DNA of 64,000 nt from an uncultured Eubacterium sp. GTDB lineage: Bacteria > Bacillota > Clostridia > Peptostreptococcales > Anaerovoracaceae. The stretch is taken from assembly GCA_946555345.1 (NCBI GenBank), contig CAMNSS010000002.1:124001-188000 (forward strand). The letters run 5' to 3'. How positions within the stretch are numbered: the stretch's first letter is position 1; each line of letters opens with the position of its first letter. The notes under the pieces were generated by a model, which did no database searches, was not told where the DNA came from, and worked only from the letters and a program-made list of their open reading frames with translations. Position numbers and translations under genes: made by a program. Positions 47,844-58,183 of the stretch are shown one piece after another.

Positions 47844-48008
47844 CTATCGGCCGCACGCCGCTTATTTTGCTATTGCCTATCGGCCGCCAGCCATTTATTT
47901 TCCCATTACGCAACGGCCGCCAGCCATTTATTTTCTTATTGTCCATCGGCCGCTAGCTACTTATTTTCTTATCGCTTATCGGCTGCACGCCTCTTGCTGC
48001 TCCGGATT
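47844..48008. repeat. degenerate 33-bp tandem repeat entering the glyA 3' end
   Basis: Units start at 47844, 47877, 47910, 47943 and 47976. Each begins CTATCGGCCGC or a variant and contains TTATTTTCTTAT. The fifth unit starts exactly at the glyA stop codon and includes its last codons. A minus-strand frame across the array encodes 11-residue repeats like KINGWRPLRNG, which I regard as non-coding. Confidence 0.9.
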
Positions 48009-49247
48009 CTTATGAAGCGGGTACTTGTCCGTCAGTTCCTTCACGATCGCCCGCGCCTCATCCATCGCTTTCGCCTCTCCATGGCTATCGATCACAAGCG
48101 CAATCGCTTCCACCGTCTTTACGACGTCCGCCTCCTGAAATCCCCTGCTGGTCATCGCAGGCGTTCCCAGGCGCAGGCCGCTCGTAACGAACGGGCTTTG
48201 CGGATCATTTGGAATCGTATTCTTATTCGTGGTGATATTCGCCTCGTCAAGAAGGTTTTCCGCCTGTTTTCCCGTCACGCCCTTATTGACCAGCTTGACC
48301 AAAACCAAATGGTTATCCGTGCCGCCAGAAACCAGCTCAAAATCCTTTTCCCGCAGCGCTTTCGCCAGCGCAGCCGCATTCTTGATAACTTGTTTTTGAT
48401 ATTCCGCAAACCCCTGTTCCATCGCTTCCTTAAAGCACACTGCCTTCGCCGCAATGATGTGCATCAGCGGACCGCCCTGCGTTCCTGGGAATATCGCTTT
48501 ATCGATCGCTTTCGCATACTTTTCTTTGCAAAGGATCAGGCCGCCCCTCGGTCCCCTGAGCGTCTTGTGCGTCGTGCTGGTGACGATATCCGCATATTCC
48601 ATCGGATTTGGATGAAGCCCAGCCGCTACAAGGCCTGCGATGTGCGCCATGTCCACCATCAAAATCGCTCCTGCCTCATCTGCGATTTCCCGGAACTTGT
48701 CGGTATGGATCGTACGCGGATATGCCGATGCACCGGCTACGATGAGCTTCGGTTTATGTTTGCGCGCCAGCTCGCGCACATTGTCAAAATTGATCGTCTC
48801 CGTTTCGGGATCAAGCCCATAGGATACGAAATGATACGATTTGCCGGAAATATTAACCGGAGAACCATGGGAAAGATGCCCGCCATTGGATAAATCCATG
48901 CCTAACACAGTATCGCCATATTCCAATACAGCCTGATAAACCGCAGTATTGGCGTTCGCACCCGAATGCGGCTGTACATTCGCATGGTCTGCGCCGAAAA
49001 TCGCCTTCACCCGCTCGATCGCCAGCGTTTCCACCTCGTCCACAAATTCGCAGCCGCCATAATACCGCTTACCAGGGTAGCCTTCCGCATATTTGTTGGT
49101 CAATGCGCTGCCCGCCGCCTCCATGATCTCATAATTGACGAAATTCTCGGAAGCGATCATTTCGATTTTCGTTTCCTGTCTGTTTATCTCCCGTTTGATT
49201 GCCGCCGTTATTTCCGGATCTGCCTGCTTGAGATAATTAAAATACAT
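47976..49247 (-). CDS. glyA: serine hydroxymethyltransferase
   Basis: A 423-residue PLP enzyme converting serine and tetrahydrofolate to glycine and methylene-tetrahydrofolate. The PLP lysine motif is [15 protein letters not shown]; others are [31 protein letters not shown]. Start ATG 49247 (MYFNYLKQ) follows AAAGGAG. The final codons (EQQEACSR) are contributed by the adjacent 33-bp repeat. Confidence 0.95.
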   Translation of the reverse strand: MYFNYLKQADPEITAAIKREINRQETKIEMIASENFVNYEIMEAAGSALTNKYAEGYPGKRYYGGCEFVDEVETLAIERVKAIFGADHANVQPHSGANANTAVYQAVLEYGDTVLGMDLSNGGHLSHGSPVNISGKSYHFVSYGLDPETETINFDNVRELARKHKPKLIVAGASAYPRTIHTDKFREIADEAGAILMVDMAHIAGLVAAGLHPNPMEYADIVTSTTHKTLRGPRGGLILCKEKYAKAIDKAIFPGTQGGPLMHIIAAKAVCFKEAMEQGFAEYQKQVIKNAAALAKALREKDFELVSGGTDNHLVLVKLVNKGVTGKQAENLLDEANITTNKNTIPNDPQSPFVTSGLRLGTPAMTSRGFQEADVVKTVEAIALVIDSHGEAKAMDEARAIVKELTDKYPLHKNPEQQEACSR

Positions 49248-49273
49248 ATTGCTGTAAAGCTCCTTTCCTGTTT

Positions 49274-49289
49274 GCATGAAATTTCATGC
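49274..49289. promoter_or_regulatory. perfect 16-bp palindrome upstream of glyA
   Basis: GCATGAAATTTCATGC lies 27 bp before the glyA start, in the 108-bp gap between the PucR regulator stop and glyA. It could be an operator. Confidence 0.45.
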
Positions 49290-49355
49290 GAATAACTGCC
49301 TGCCTATCGAAACCGCCCCAGCCGTTTGAACGACCCATATGGCCAGCCTGCGGCT

Positions 49356-50924
49356 CTAGCTTACGACCCGCTCCAGCCGCTTTAACGCCAGTGCCATCGT
49401 CAGCCCTGGAATAACGCGGTTTCCCGTGATTTCCACGCCTAACATCTCATTAATTTTTTTCAGCCTGTACTGAACCGTGTTCGTATGGATTCCCATAAAT
49501 TCCGCCGTCTTGCCGCTGTTCATGCCAGCATCCAGCACAAAGGTCTCCAGCGTGTCCAAAAGCTGCTTGCCCTTATTTTCACCAGCCTCCTTGAACGGCT
49601 CTAAAAGCTCAATGTAATTCTTCTTCACAAAACCGCCCTGGATCTGGATATTGATGCAGTTGCTGACAAGCGTAAGCTCATATTTGGTGAAAACACGTTT
49701 ATACGGAAATACATTCTGCACGAAAGACCAGCTTTCGCTGATCAGCCTGTAAGCATCCCCCGCGCCTTCGATGCCATTCAGCCCCGTCACGTGGAAAATG
49801 CGGGCTTTTTTATTTCCTTTCATCTTATTGAATAGCTGTACGCAGCTATTCTTGACGCTCGGATTGATGCCTTCGTCTTCATAGGTCAATATCATGCCGT
49901 AGGTCTCATCCCCCTCGGTGATTTTCATGATATTCAAGTCCGCTTCCTTCTCAAATTCTGCGAAAATCTGGCTCTCCGCCTCGTGTCCGATTCCCTTGGA
50001 AAAGAACACGCTGAGGATTTCGTCACCGCTGATTCTCGCTTCATCTTTAAGCGTATAAGCAAGGCTCTTGTTGCCCCGGATCAGGGACTTGATGAACTCT
50101 GCCTTGGCATCCCGCTCCGGCGTATATTTCCACATTCCCATCGCCAGCTCGATGATTTCAGCCAGCTTCGTGATTTCCCCTGCGGTATAGGAATCTTCAT
50201 TATCCACGATAAACATATAATACTTATCGTTGTTAATGGCGACCGGACCCCAGTAAGTCAATACGCCATTGACATCGATCATGGTATAGACCTTGGAATT
50301 GCTCTCCACGTTTCTTTCCTTGCCCAGCTTGATCGCATCCGCAATCGTCGCCTTGTGCCTGGTTTCCACCGTCAGGATAGGGTTGAAATCTTCACTCAAA
50401 ATGATCAGTTGAAAATCGTTGTTGATCGCAGCTTCCCGCACCGCCGATTGAAAATTGCTATGTTTCTCGAAATTCAACAAATGAAAAACCGTATTGCTGA
50501 TGAGGCTATTGCTAAAATTGTCTCCGTACAACACCTTGTCCATTACATCGGAAATAGCCTGCGAATATTCCGCCGCCTGCGGCATCAGAAGGAGCGGCAG
50601 CATCGCCCGCTCCGCCGCATTGATAACCCGCTGGTCCAGTTTTTTAACGGCTTTTCCAACATAATAAACAGCAAGCGCCGCACAGCCTTCCGCCGCCACG
50701 GCGCTGACGATATCGCACTGTTTTTCCACATCATCCCTAACGCCCAAAAAACCCGTGAGCAAAATTTCCGTTTTCACGTTTCCGCAAAATTTGATATCTT
50801 CCGCCCGGCAGATGTCTAACACGGATACAGCCTTAACATCGTTTGCAAGATTCAGTTTTCCAGCCACTACCTCCGCACCGCAAAACGCATCGAGGGTAAG
50901 GCAGTCCGCTACTGTAACCTTCAT
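49356..50924 (-). CDS. PucR-family transcriptional regulator
   Basis: A 522-residue regulator. The N-terminal PucR domain has [20 protein letters not shown] and [14 protein letters not shown]-like/GAF-like middle is followed by the C-terminal HTH_30 helix-turn-helix ([20 protein letters not shown]). Relatives control purine or amino-acid catabolism. ATGA overlap with ftsH upstream; glyA is the next gene downstream. Confidence 0.88.
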   Translation of the reverse strand: MKVTVADCLTLDAFCGAEVVAGKLNLANDVKAVSVLDICRAEDIKFCGNVKTEILLTGFLGVRDDVEKQCDIVSAVAAEGCAALAVYYVGKAVKKLDQRVINAAERAMLPLLLMPQAAEYSQAISDVMDKVLYGDNFSNSLISNTVFHLLNFEKHSNFQSAVREAAINNDFQLIILSEDFNPILTVETRHKATIADAIKLGKERNVESNSKVYTMIDVNGVLTYWGPVAINNDKYYMFIVDNEDSYTAGEITKLAEIIELAMGMWKYTPERDAKAEFIKSLIRGNKSLAYTLKDEARISGDEILSVFFSKGIGHEAESQIFAEFEKEADLNIMKITEGDETYGMILTYEDEGINPSVKNSCVQLFNKMKGNKKARIFHVTGLNGIEGAGDAYRLISESWSFVQNVFPYKRVFTKYELTLVSNCINIQIQGGFVKKNYIELLEPFKEAGENKGKQLLDTLETFVLDAGMNSGKTAEFMGIHTNTVQYRLKKINEMLGVEITGNRVIPGLTMALALKRLERVVS

Positions 50925-53353
50925 GATCGTTTCCCCTCATCTTCATCCGGCGCTGAATCGGTGTCTTCCGCATCGATTTTGTCCCCATCCGTTAAATCGC
51001 TTTCATCATCGTCTGCCAAACCACTGCCGCCGCCCTCGCTGTCTGCCAGATCGCTTTCATCGTCTGCCGTTAAGCCAGCTTCATCATCATAGTCATCATC
51101 ATCGTTGAGATAATCCGTATCGTATACAGCCAGCTCTTCTTCGCTCGGCATATCGTCATCGTCCATCTCCGGTTCGTCTATTTCCGCTTCATCCGAATCC
51201 GGCGCATCGTAAGGAGGAATATCTACCGGATCTTTGCCTGTTCCGTCAAATTTCGGCGTTTTCTTGCCAGCGCCTTCCGTTTCCTCCGGCTCGTCCTTTG
51301 CTAAATGCATCGGATCAAACGGCTTGGCCGTCTTCGTCACATCGTTATAAGTCATGAGCTTCGGCTTGGATTTTCCGCCTTTGCCCGATGATTCCAACGC
51401 TTTTGCGGCTTCCTCCAGTTGCCGCTTTTTCGCCAGCTCTGCTTCCCGCTTGCGCATCTTTGCAGATTCGGCTGCCTCCTGCTGGTCAAGCTCCTTCTTT
51501 TTCTCCATGTGCAGGCGAAGCGCCTCTGCCAGCTCCTGCGGCGACTTTTCGCCATCGTAAAGCTGCACGAACTGATCGTGATCCAGCGTTTCCACTTCCA
51601 AAAGCCCCTCCGCAACAGCCGTGAGCTGCTCCATATGCTCTGAAAGGATCTTTTTCGCCGCCTCAAATGCCTCCTCTACAATCGCTTTCACTTCCGCATC
51701 GATTTCTGCGGCAGTACCTTCCGAATAATTTTGCCTTGTCGAGAAGTCCTTCCCCAGGAAGACCTCATCCGAAGAGCTGTAATTCACAGGACCTAGCTTG
51801 TCGCTGAATCCATATTTCGTCACCATCTCCTTGGCGATATCGGTCGCCCGCTGGATGTCATTGCTTGCGCCCGTGCTGATATCATCCAGCGTCAACAGTT
51901 CGGCCACGCGCCCGCCCAAAAGGTGGATAATCTGCTCCCGCATCGTCTCCTTCGTGCCATAATACTTGTCCTCTTTCGGCAAAATCATGGTAAAGCCGCC
52001 GGCGCGCCCGCGCGGAATGATGGTAATCTGATGGACTGGGTCGGTCTTTGGCAGGACGTGGGCAACCACGGCATGTCCCGCTTCATGGTATGCCGTCAGT
52101 TTGCGTTCTTCTTCGCTGATTACCCTGCTCTTCTTTTCCGGTCCTGCGATTACCTTGGTGATCGCTTCTTCAATTTCATCCATCCTGATTTTCATGCCGT
52201 TTCTTCTGGCCGCCAAAAGCGCAGCCTCGTTTAGCATATTTTCGATATCGGCAGGGGAAAATCCCGGCGTCCGCCTCGCAAGCACCTTCGCATCGACGCC
52301 GTCATCCAGCGGTTTATTCCTGGAATGTACCCGGAATATCTCTTCCCGTCCTACGATATCCGGGATTCCGATCACGATCTGCCTGTCAAACCTTCCCGGC
52401 CGCAACAACGCCGGATCAAGCACATCAGGTCTGTTGGTCGCCGCCAGTATGATGATTCCCGCATTCTCGGCAAAGCCATCCATCTCGACCAGAAGCTGGT
52501 TGAGCGTCTGCTCCCGTTCGTCATGGCCGCCGCCCAGGCCTGCGCCCCGCTTGCGCCCTACAGCGTCGATTTCGTCGATAAATACGATACAAGGCGCATT
52601 CTTCTTCGCCTGCTCAAATAAGTCCCGCACCCTCGATGCGCCGACGCCGACGAACATTTCCACAAAATCCGAACCGCTTATGGTAAAAAACGGCACGCCT
52701 GCTTCGCCTGCGGTCGCTCTTGAAATATAGGTTTTTCCTGTTCCCGGAGGACCTACCAGCAGGATTCCCTTGGGAATCCTTGCGCCCAGGCTGTTATATT
52801 TGGCAGGATGGCGCAGGAAATCGACGATTTCCTCCAGTTCTTCCTTTTCCTCCTTGAGTCCTGCCACGTCTTTAAATGTAATCTTTTTCAGCTCGCTGTC
52901 CTTTTGCAGTTTCGCCCTGCTCTTACCGAAGGACATCGCTTTGCCCCCGCCGCCGCTTTGGTTCATGATCATCACAAAAAAGAAGATCATGATGCCGATC
53001 ATGATCAGGGTCGGCAAAAGGTTCAGGAAAATGGATTCCTTTTTCGGTTCATCGCTTTCCAGCTTCAGCGTCCCATCGTCCACCTTGGGCATGATATACA
53101 TATCGTAGATATAACTCAGATCCACAACGCTGTTCACGTATGCGTATACCGTATCGCCCGTTTCCAGCTTCGCCGTCAGCTTCGTATCCGTCACGTTGAT
53201 GCTTTCCACCTCATCATCCTTGAGGTGCTTAACCATTGTGGAGGTTTTAACTTCCTGCTGTTCTTCCGGCGCATCGCTGTTGTAAAACCAGACCATGGCA
53301 AACACGAGACCGAATATGACTAAGTAAATTACAATATTTCTCGTTTTCTTCAA
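50921..53353 (-). CDS. ftsH: ATP-dependent zinc metalloprotease FtsH with acidic tail
   Basis: A membrane AAA+ protease of about 810 residues. Two N-terminal helices ([37 protein letters not shown]) flank a small external domain. The AAA core has [13 protein letters not shown] and the protease motif is HEAGH. I choose TTG 53353 because GGGAGG precedes it at 9 nt and [11 protein letters not shown] is a typical FtsH start. The last 150-170 residues are an extension of very acidic Asp/Glu/Ser sequence with DDESDL repeats, well beyond the family length of about 640. Confidence 0.95.
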   Translation of the reverse strand: MKKTRNIVIYLVIFGLVFAMVWFYNSDAPEEQQEVKTSTMVKHLKDDEVESINVTDTKLTAKLETGDTVYAYVNSVVDLSYIYDMYIMPKVDDGTLKLESDEPKKESIFLNLLPTLIMIGIMIFFFVMIMNQSGGGGKAMSFGKSRAKLQKDSELKKITFKDVAGLKEEKEELEEIVDFLRHPAKYNSLGARIPKGILLVGPPGTGKTYISRATAGEAGVPFFTISGSDFVEMFVGVGASRVRDLFEQAKKNAPCIVFIDEIDAVGRKRGAGLGGGHDEREQTLNQLLVEMDGFAENAGIIILAATNRPDVLDPALLRPGRFDRQIVIGIPDIVGREEIFRVHSRNKPLDDGVDAKVLARRTPGFSPADIENMLNEAALLAARRNGMKIRMDEIEEAITKVIAGPEKKSRVISEEERKLTAYHEAGHAVVAHVLPKTDPVHQITIIPRGRAGGFTMILPKEDKYYGTKETMREQIIHLLGGRVAELLTLDDISTGASNDIQRATDIAKEMVTKYGFSDKLGPVNYSSSDEVFLGKDFSTRQNYSEGTAAEIDAEVKAIVEEAFEAAKKILSEHMEQLTAVAEGLLEVETLDHDQFVQLYDGEKSPQELAEALRLHMEKKKELDQQEAAESAKMRKREAELAKKRQLEEAAKALESSGKGGKSKPKLMTYNDVTKTAKPFDPMHLAKDEPEETEGAGKKTPKFDGTGKDPVDIPPYDAPDSDEAEIDEPEMDDDDMPSEEELAVYDTDYLNDDDDYDDEAGLTADDESDLADSEGGGSGLADDDESDLTDGDKIDAEDTDSAPDEDEGKRS

Positions 53354-53420
53354 AATTACTTTCCTCCCAGCAATATCCTTTATCTGAACCTTTGTTATTA
53401 TCAAACAAAATTAATTCAAT

Positions 53421-53449
53421 ATTTTATCATGAAAACCAATTTTTTTCAA
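53421..53449 (-). promoter_or_regulatory. promoter of ftsH
   Basis: On the minus strand, TTGAAA (53444-53449), exactly 17 bp, and TAAAAT (53421-53426). The leader to TTG 53353 is about 60 nt. Confidence 0.75.
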
Positions 53450-53454
53450 TAGCA

Positions 53455-53722
53455 ACAACGGCTGCTCGGTTATATTTTCACAAAATTTTCATCTTTTATT
53501 GCACTTTTCTTTGCGGCAATCCCATGCGCACGCCAGCTTGCACCCGCCTGCACGTTTGCACGGCCGGTAATGCTACGCATCACTGCCAGGCATATCATCT
53601 TATGCTTGCCGGTACGCTTGTAATGTCCCTAAGCACAGGCCGCACTATCCCTGCGTATGCCACCGGCTTGCGCCTGCTTCGTACTTGCACCTTTTCCTTT
53701 GCTTGCGCCCGCCGCCCCGCAC
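53455..53722. other. repeat-like gap between ftsH and tilS
   Basis: CGCCTGC, TTGCAC and CCGGCTTGCG blocks recur without a fixed period. No gene. The hpt gene that often lies between tilS and ftsH is absent. Confidence 0.5.
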
Positions 53723-54886
53723 TTACCGCATTTTTGCAAAGGTTACGCTGCCTTTTGCCACCGTAACGCTGTATCCATGCGGAAACTGGACGGTCTTCGG
53801 CGCTTGCTTTTTTTCGATAATCACATCTGCCGACCTGATCCGCTCTTGCGAAATATCCCGCATAAGGCCTACCTTGCGGAAGGCCTTGAGCATGACCCTG
53901 TGCCGCAACGCTTTCGGAAGCGCAGCCAGTTCCTCCCGCTTCATCGTAACGGCAGAACATGAACCGCCGCAAGCCCCGGCCGTCCGGGCGGGTCCAATGC
54001 CTGCTCCGACGGAGCTATCTGCAATTCCACCCGCTTCAAACCCGCCTGCTTCGGGGGTAATAAGCCTTTGATACGCATCATCCGCCTGCTGCCACAAATA
54101 CGCTTTATCGTCCGCGGCGATCTGGGAAAGGCGCACGAGGGCTTCCTCTATGTTTTCATTATATCCCGTTTGCAGATAAGGAATCAGCTTTAGCCGGATT
54201 TTATTTCTGGCATAAACAGCTTCCTGGTTGGTATGGTCTGTTACCGGATGCAACTGGTTATGGCTGCAATACGCTTCGATTTCGCTCCTGTAAAGATCGA
54301 GCAAAGGGCGGATTACTTCAAAGCCCCGCTCGTCCCGTTTGTATGCGATTCCGGAAAGCCCGTCGATGCCCGTTCCCCGCAGCAAGCGGAACAATACGGT
54401 TTCCGCCTGGTCGTTGGCATTCTGCGCCACTGCGATTTTTATGCGGCTGCGGATTTTCGCCATGCCATCCGCCGTCTTCGTGCGTTCCTCGTCTGCGAGC
54501 TGCAACGAGACTTGCTCTGCAATCTCGTAAAAAGCATCATAACGGGCTTTGCGCCCGGCTTCTTCGCTCGTCATGTGCAGCTCTTCCGCCAGCTTGTTGC
54601 AATCCACCACAAAAGAATGGCAGGAAAGGCCATTCCGGCGGCAAAGCTCTTCCACATACCACTGGTCATGTTCCGCTGCATAGAGCCTGAATTTATGGTT
54701 GACGTGAACCGGATGGATCGCCAAGTTCATATCTTTTTGAAGAGCCAGCAGCACATGAAAAAGGCACACTGAATCAGGACCTCCCGAAAGACCGATTACA
54801 ATGTGCTGGTTTTCTGTCAGCAAGCCTTGTTCTTCTATGGTTTTTCTGACTTTATCTTCTGTTTTTTTCGTGATATCCGGTAACAT
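53723..54886 (-). CDS. tilS: tRNA(Ile)-lysidine synthetase
   Basis: A 387-residue N-type ATP pyrophosphatase. The PP-loop is VIGLSGGPDSVCLFHVL; others are HVNHKFR, AQNANDQAETVLFRLLRGTG and YARNKIRLKLIPYL. It converts C34 of tRNA-Ile(CAU) to lysidine, making it read AUA. The C-terminal region is shorter than in Bacillus and is interrupted by a Gly/Ala-rich stretch (about 53955-54060, EAGGFEAGGIADSSVGAG). Start ATG 54886 follows AAAGGA. Confidence 0.93.
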   Translation of the reverse strand: MLPDITKKTEDKVRKTIEEQGLLTENQHIVIGLSGGPDSVCLFHVLLALQKDMNLAIHPVHVNHKFRLYAAEHDQWYVEELCRRNGLSCHSFVVDCNKLAEELHMTSEEAGRKARYDAFYEIAEQVSLQLADEERTKTADGMAKIRSRIKIAVAQNANDQAETVLFRLLRGTGIDGLSGIAYKRDERGFEVIRPLLDLYRSEIEAYCSHNQLHPVTDHTNQEAVYARNKIRLKLIPYLQTGYNENIEEALVRLSQIAADDKAYLWQQADDAYQRLITPEAGGFEAGGIADSSVGAGIGPARTAGACGGSCSAVTMKREELAALPKALRHRVMLKAFRKVGLMRDISQERIRSADVIIEKKQAPKTVQFPHGYSVTVAKGSVTFAKMR

Positions 54887-54958
54887 CTGGATTCCTTTTC
54901 GCGGTCATGGATTTACCAGCCCTGGCCGGCATCGCCAAACAAAGACATTGTACCACAT

Positions 54959-56953
54959 TCAGAGAATATGCGCTACCATAACCGTAAGATCATCCCGTTC
55001 CTTTCCGATATAACTGTCCGCCGCTTGGTTGAGGATCAGGTCGCTCATGGCCTGCGGGTCTTCAGACCTGACGCTGGCGGCAGTCTCTTTGATCCTGCCC
55101 AGAAAGCTTCCGGCATCCCGCCGCCGTCCATCCGCTCCCGTCACTGCGCCGAGCAAACCATCGCCGCCGTCACTGACGCCATCGGACATCATGATGATCC
55201 AGTCATCTTTCTTCAATGTTGTTTCCACATAACGGATTTTAAGCCCATTTACGATACCCAGCGGCAGCGCCGAAAGCTTTACTTCCTCCACATTGCTCTT
55301 TCTCCGTATCAGCGTGGGAGCCGCTCCAATTTTATAAAACCTGGCGTTCCCTGTCTTCCGGTCTATCGTAATTAAATCTACCGTTGCGTAAAAATCCTCA
55401 TCCTCCTTCATCAGCATGATCGTATTTATCATCTTGAGCGTAAGATCCGTACTCACGCCTGCCCGGAGAAGGGAAATAATTGTTTTCGTAACCATGAGGC
55501 TCTCCGCCGCCGCCTTTTTCCCCTTTCCCATGCCGTCGCTGACCACCATCGCAGTCTTTCCATCGCCAATATCCTGCCAGCCGCAGCAATCCCCATTGAT
55601 CGCTCCGCTGGCTGCACACTGCGAAATCGCTAAATCGACCTGAAACCTCTCATGTGCTTGCAACGCCGCCCGTCTCTCACCCTGCCCGAGCTGCCGCCTG
55701 ATATCGTCGATGATCTGCCTGGTGATGCTGAACTGATTGGCAAGGACCGACCTGCTATCGAAATAGGTCGCATAAAGCTCGGCCAAATCATCCATCTCAG
55801 CAATTTTGCCGCACAAAACCGCCTCCATGCGGTTGTCGCCCACATCTGCCGCCGTGGCATAACCGAAAAAGAGCCTTTGCATGATCCGGCGCATCTTGCT
55901 GCCAAACCGCCAGTTGAGCGCCAGAAACGCCGCAGAAGCCAAGAACAAACTATAGCTGTCAATGCCTAATATGACGCCGCTTTCCGCACTGCCGAGCACT
56001 TGGCAGACTGCCGCAAAGATAACTACCGAAAAGAACACGCCATATTTCTTCACAAACGACGCCGCAACAAGCCCTGTCATGACGGTAGCCATCAATCCCC
56101 ACTGTGCCTGTTCTAAAAGTGCGGCCATGATGCCGCCTGATGCCGTAACGAAAAGCGCCATTCCCGTATCGGCATAAGCCTGCACCCATAACGCAAAAAA
56201 TAGTATAGCAATCCAAGCCAGAAAGGATAACCCCAATCCATTCATTAACATAATGCATACAAATGTAAAAGCCGCTAATCTCAACTCCTGTGCGTACGGC
56301 CGCAATGAGAAACGGCGCCCAGGATTGCCGGAAACAGAACGTCCAGCGGACTCCGCCGCAAAGCCATTGCCACCCCGTCCGGCAGACTCCGCCGCAAAAC
56401 GGCTATCGCTATGCCCAGCGCCTTGCTCTGCTCGGTCGCTGGCGTCCCGTTCAAAATCTTCCGGCCGCCCACCTGCGTCCCGCTCGAAAATCCCGAAGAA
56501 AGCATCGAACAAGAATACCATAAAAAAAATCAGAAGGCCTTCTATCAGCAAAAGCTCGATGCTGGTTTTATACACAGTCGCCGTCGCCAGCCTGTATATG
56601 CTGATGCAAACGATCCCGATCGAAGCTGCGATAGCCGCCCGCTGCCACAGCGATAGCCTTATGTGCCTGGCCGCCGTAAAGATAATCGCGCAGACAGCCA
56701 TGGCGGCAAGCTCTCCCCACGGATCATATCCCCTCACAAGGCAAGAAAGCATCCCCGCTGCTGCCGGAGCGAGCAAATACAAATGATATGCTCCTTTTGA
56801 CAGCATATAGGCGATAAGCGATATCCCTGCTGGGAAGCAACTTCCCAAAAGCGGGCTGCGGCATAAGGCAAAAGCGAGCAGCATAAATGCAATGCCTTTA
56901 ATCAATTTCGTTTTCGGCAAATGAAAAGCGCCTGATTTGGTGGTATTTTCCAT
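54959..56953 (-). CDS. spoIIE: stage II sporulation protein E-like serine phosphatase
   Basis: A 664-residue protein. The N-terminal half has about ten membrane helices; the C-terminal half is a PP2C/SpoIIE phosphatase with GDCCGWQDIGDGKTAMVVSDGMGKGKKAAAES and the metal-binding DWIIMMSDGVSDGGD. In Bacillus it dephosphorylates SpoIIAA to activate sigma-F. About 65 low-complexity residues (about 56300-56495; FERDAGGRPED, FAAESAGR repeats) are inserted in a loop between helices. Start ATG 56953 follows GGAG. The spoIIE-tilS-ftsH order is typical for sporulating Clostridia. Confidence 0.88.
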   Translation of the reverse strand: MENTTKSGAFHLPKTKLIKGIAFMLLAFALCRSPLLGSCFPAGISLIAYMLSKGAYHLYLLAPAAAGMLSCLVRGYDPWGELAAMAVCAIIFTAARHIRLSLWQRAAIAASIGIVCISIYRLATATVYKTSIELLLIEGLLIFFMVFLFDAFFGIFERDAGGRPEDFERDASDRAEQGAGHSDSRFAAESAGRGGNGFAAESAGRSVSGNPGRRFSLRPYAQELRLAAFTFVCIMLMNGLGLSFLAWIAILFFALWVQAYADTGMALFVTASGGIMAALLEQAQWGLMATVMTGLVAASFVKKYGVFFSVVIFAAVCQVLGSAESGVILGIDSYSLFLASAAFLALNWRFGSKMRRIMQRLFFGYATAADVGDNRMEAVLCGKIAEMDDLAELYATYFDSRSVLANQFSITRQIIDDIRRQLGQGERRAALQAHERFQVDLAISQCAASGAINGDCCGWQDIGDGKTAMVVSDGMGKGKKAAAESLMVTKTIISLLRAGVSTDLTLKMINTIMLMKEDEDFYATVDLITIDRKTGNARFYKIGAAPTLIRRKSNVEEVKLSALPLGIVNGLKIRYVETTLKKDDWIIMMSDGVSDGGDGLLGAVTGADGRRRDAGSFLGRIKETAASVRSEDPQAMSDLILNQAADSYIGKERDDLTVMVAHIL

Positions 56954-56983
56954 GTTAAAAATCTCCAATCCTAATACAGGCAC

Positions 56984-57016
56984 ATTATACAGCTTGTCCG
57001 TGTCACAATTTGCCAA
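56984..57016 (-). promoter_or_regulatory. spoIIE promoter with 21-bp spacer
   Basis: On the minus strand, TTGGCA (57011-57016), 21 bp, and TATAAT (56984-56989). The unusual spacing is that of the Bacillus Spo0A-activated spoIIE promoter. TGGCAAA overlapping the -35 is one mismatch from the 0A box TGNCGAA. Confidence 0.55.
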
Positions 57017-57033
57017 AATTGCTGTCACGGCAA

Positions 57034-57900
57034 TTATTTTTTGATCCCATAAAAGCGCATGGCGTTTTCCTTAGTCGCCGCCGCCACTTCCTCAAAGGAA
57101 ATCCCTTTCAGCTCCGCCACCTTGCGGGCGGTATGCTCCACGAAAGGCGGCATATTTTTCTTCCTGCGGAAAGGCTCAGGCGTAAGATACGGCGAATCCG
57201 TCTCCACCAGCAGGAATGCGAGCGGAATCGCTTCTGCCACCGCACAGGTCTTGCGGTTGTTTTTATACGTCACCGGGCCTGCGATAGAAAGGGTTGCCCC
57301 CAGCTTGACATACTGCTTGCCCAGCTCTGCGCTGCCGGAAAAGCAATGAAGCAGCACCCGTGCATCATCGCAAAGCCCGCCCACAGCGCCGCCTGCGCTT
57401 TTCGTTTCCCACCCTTCCGGGGCAGGACGCTTCGGAAACCAGCTTTTTCGTTCATCGGAAAAAGCGCCTTCTTCTTTCAGGATATCCATAACCTCCTGAT
57501 CCGCTTCACGGGAATGGATCACGATCGGCATTTTCAATTCGTTGGCAAGGCGGATCTGCTTGCGGAAAGCCTCCCGCTGCACATCGCGGGGCGAGTGGTC
57601 GTAGTGAAAATCAAGCCCAATCTCACCGATCGCCATCACCTTCTGTTTTCTCGCCAGCCCCTTGATCATCGCCAGGCTCATCTCATCCAGATCCTTCGCA
57701 TCATGCGGGTGATAACCCACGGCGGCGTAGCACCATGGATACTTTGCCGCATGATCCGCCGCCAGCTTCGAGCTGGCAAGGTCAAAGCCGATGTCCATCA
57801 CATAGTCAAGCGTCGAAGCCTCGATCGCCGCTACCATCGCATTTCTATCCGCATCCGACATCCCGTCGTTATTCAAATGCGCATGAGAATCAAATAACAC
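57034..57900 (-). CDS. tatD: TatD-family metal-dependent hydrolase
   Basis: A 288-residue TIM-barrel DNase/hydrolase. Metal ligands are in FDSHAHLN, AIGEIGLDFHY, PIVIHSREAD, HCFSGSAELG and ETDSPYLTP. I choose GTG 57900 (LFDSHAHL), preceded by GGGGAGG. A Gly/Pro-rich insertion (about 57370-57450, SWFPKRPAPEG to SAGGAVGGL) lies before the HCFSG strand. It is downstream of metG, a common pairing. Confidence 0.92.
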   Translation of the reverse strand: MLFDSHAHLNNDGMSDADRNAMVAAIEASTLDYVMDIGFDLASSKLAADHAAKYPWCYAAVGYHPHDAKDLDEMSLAMIKGLARKQKVMAIGEIGLDFHYDHSPRDVQREAFRKQIRLANELKMPIVIHSREADQEVMDILKEEGAFSDERKSWFPKRPAPEGWETKSAGGAVGGLCDDARVLLHCFSGSAELGKQYVKLGATLSIAGPVTYKNNRKTCAVAEAIPLAFLLVETDSPYLTPEPFRRKKNMPPFVEHTARKVAELKGISFEEVAAATKENAMRFYGIKK

Positions 57901-57949
57901 TTGTTCCTGCCTCCCCGTTCGTTTCAAAATTATCGCCAAATTCCCGCAC

Positions 57950-57995
57950 GGCCGCCTCGGCGGCCGCAACGCACTACAATGGTACGCTACCATTG
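57950..57995. other. two strong inverted repeats
   Basis: CGGCCGCC-TC-GGCGGCCG near 57951-57968, then CAATGGTA-CGC-TACCATTG at 57977-57995. They stand at the edge of the 8-bp repeat array. Neither is followed by a T-run. Confidence 0.5.
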
Positions 57996-58024
57996 CACTG
58001 CGATGGCGGTGTCGAGCAACACAA

Positions 58025-58160
58025 CGCTACATCACAGTACCGCGACAGCGCAATACCATTATGATACTACAATGTGGTAATGCGATAACGCACTACTGCG
58101 GTGCTACAACGCCACGATGCCACAACACGTTAATGTCACGCTATGCCGCTACCGCATTAT
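58025..58160. repeat. degenerate 8-bp tandem repeat, about 17 copies
   Basis: Octamers of the form CGCNAYAC (CGCTACAT, CACAGTAC, CGCGACAG, CGCAATAC, TGCGATAA, CGCACTAC and so on) follow one another between metG and tatD. Almost every copy differs. Confidence 0.75.
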
Positions 58161-58183
58161 ACCGCCGTCCCATATCCTCGGCC

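Noticed and set aside
47764-47946. 60-codon minus-strand frame with 11-residue repeats
   Set aside because: It is a read-through of the 33-bp array, whose period is a multiple of three; no ribosome binding site.
46132-48015. 627-codon plus-strand open frame
   Set aside because: It lies antisense to mmdA and the glyA end, has no ribosome binding site and a Cys/His/Arg-rich composition typical of shadow frames in this GC-balanced genome.
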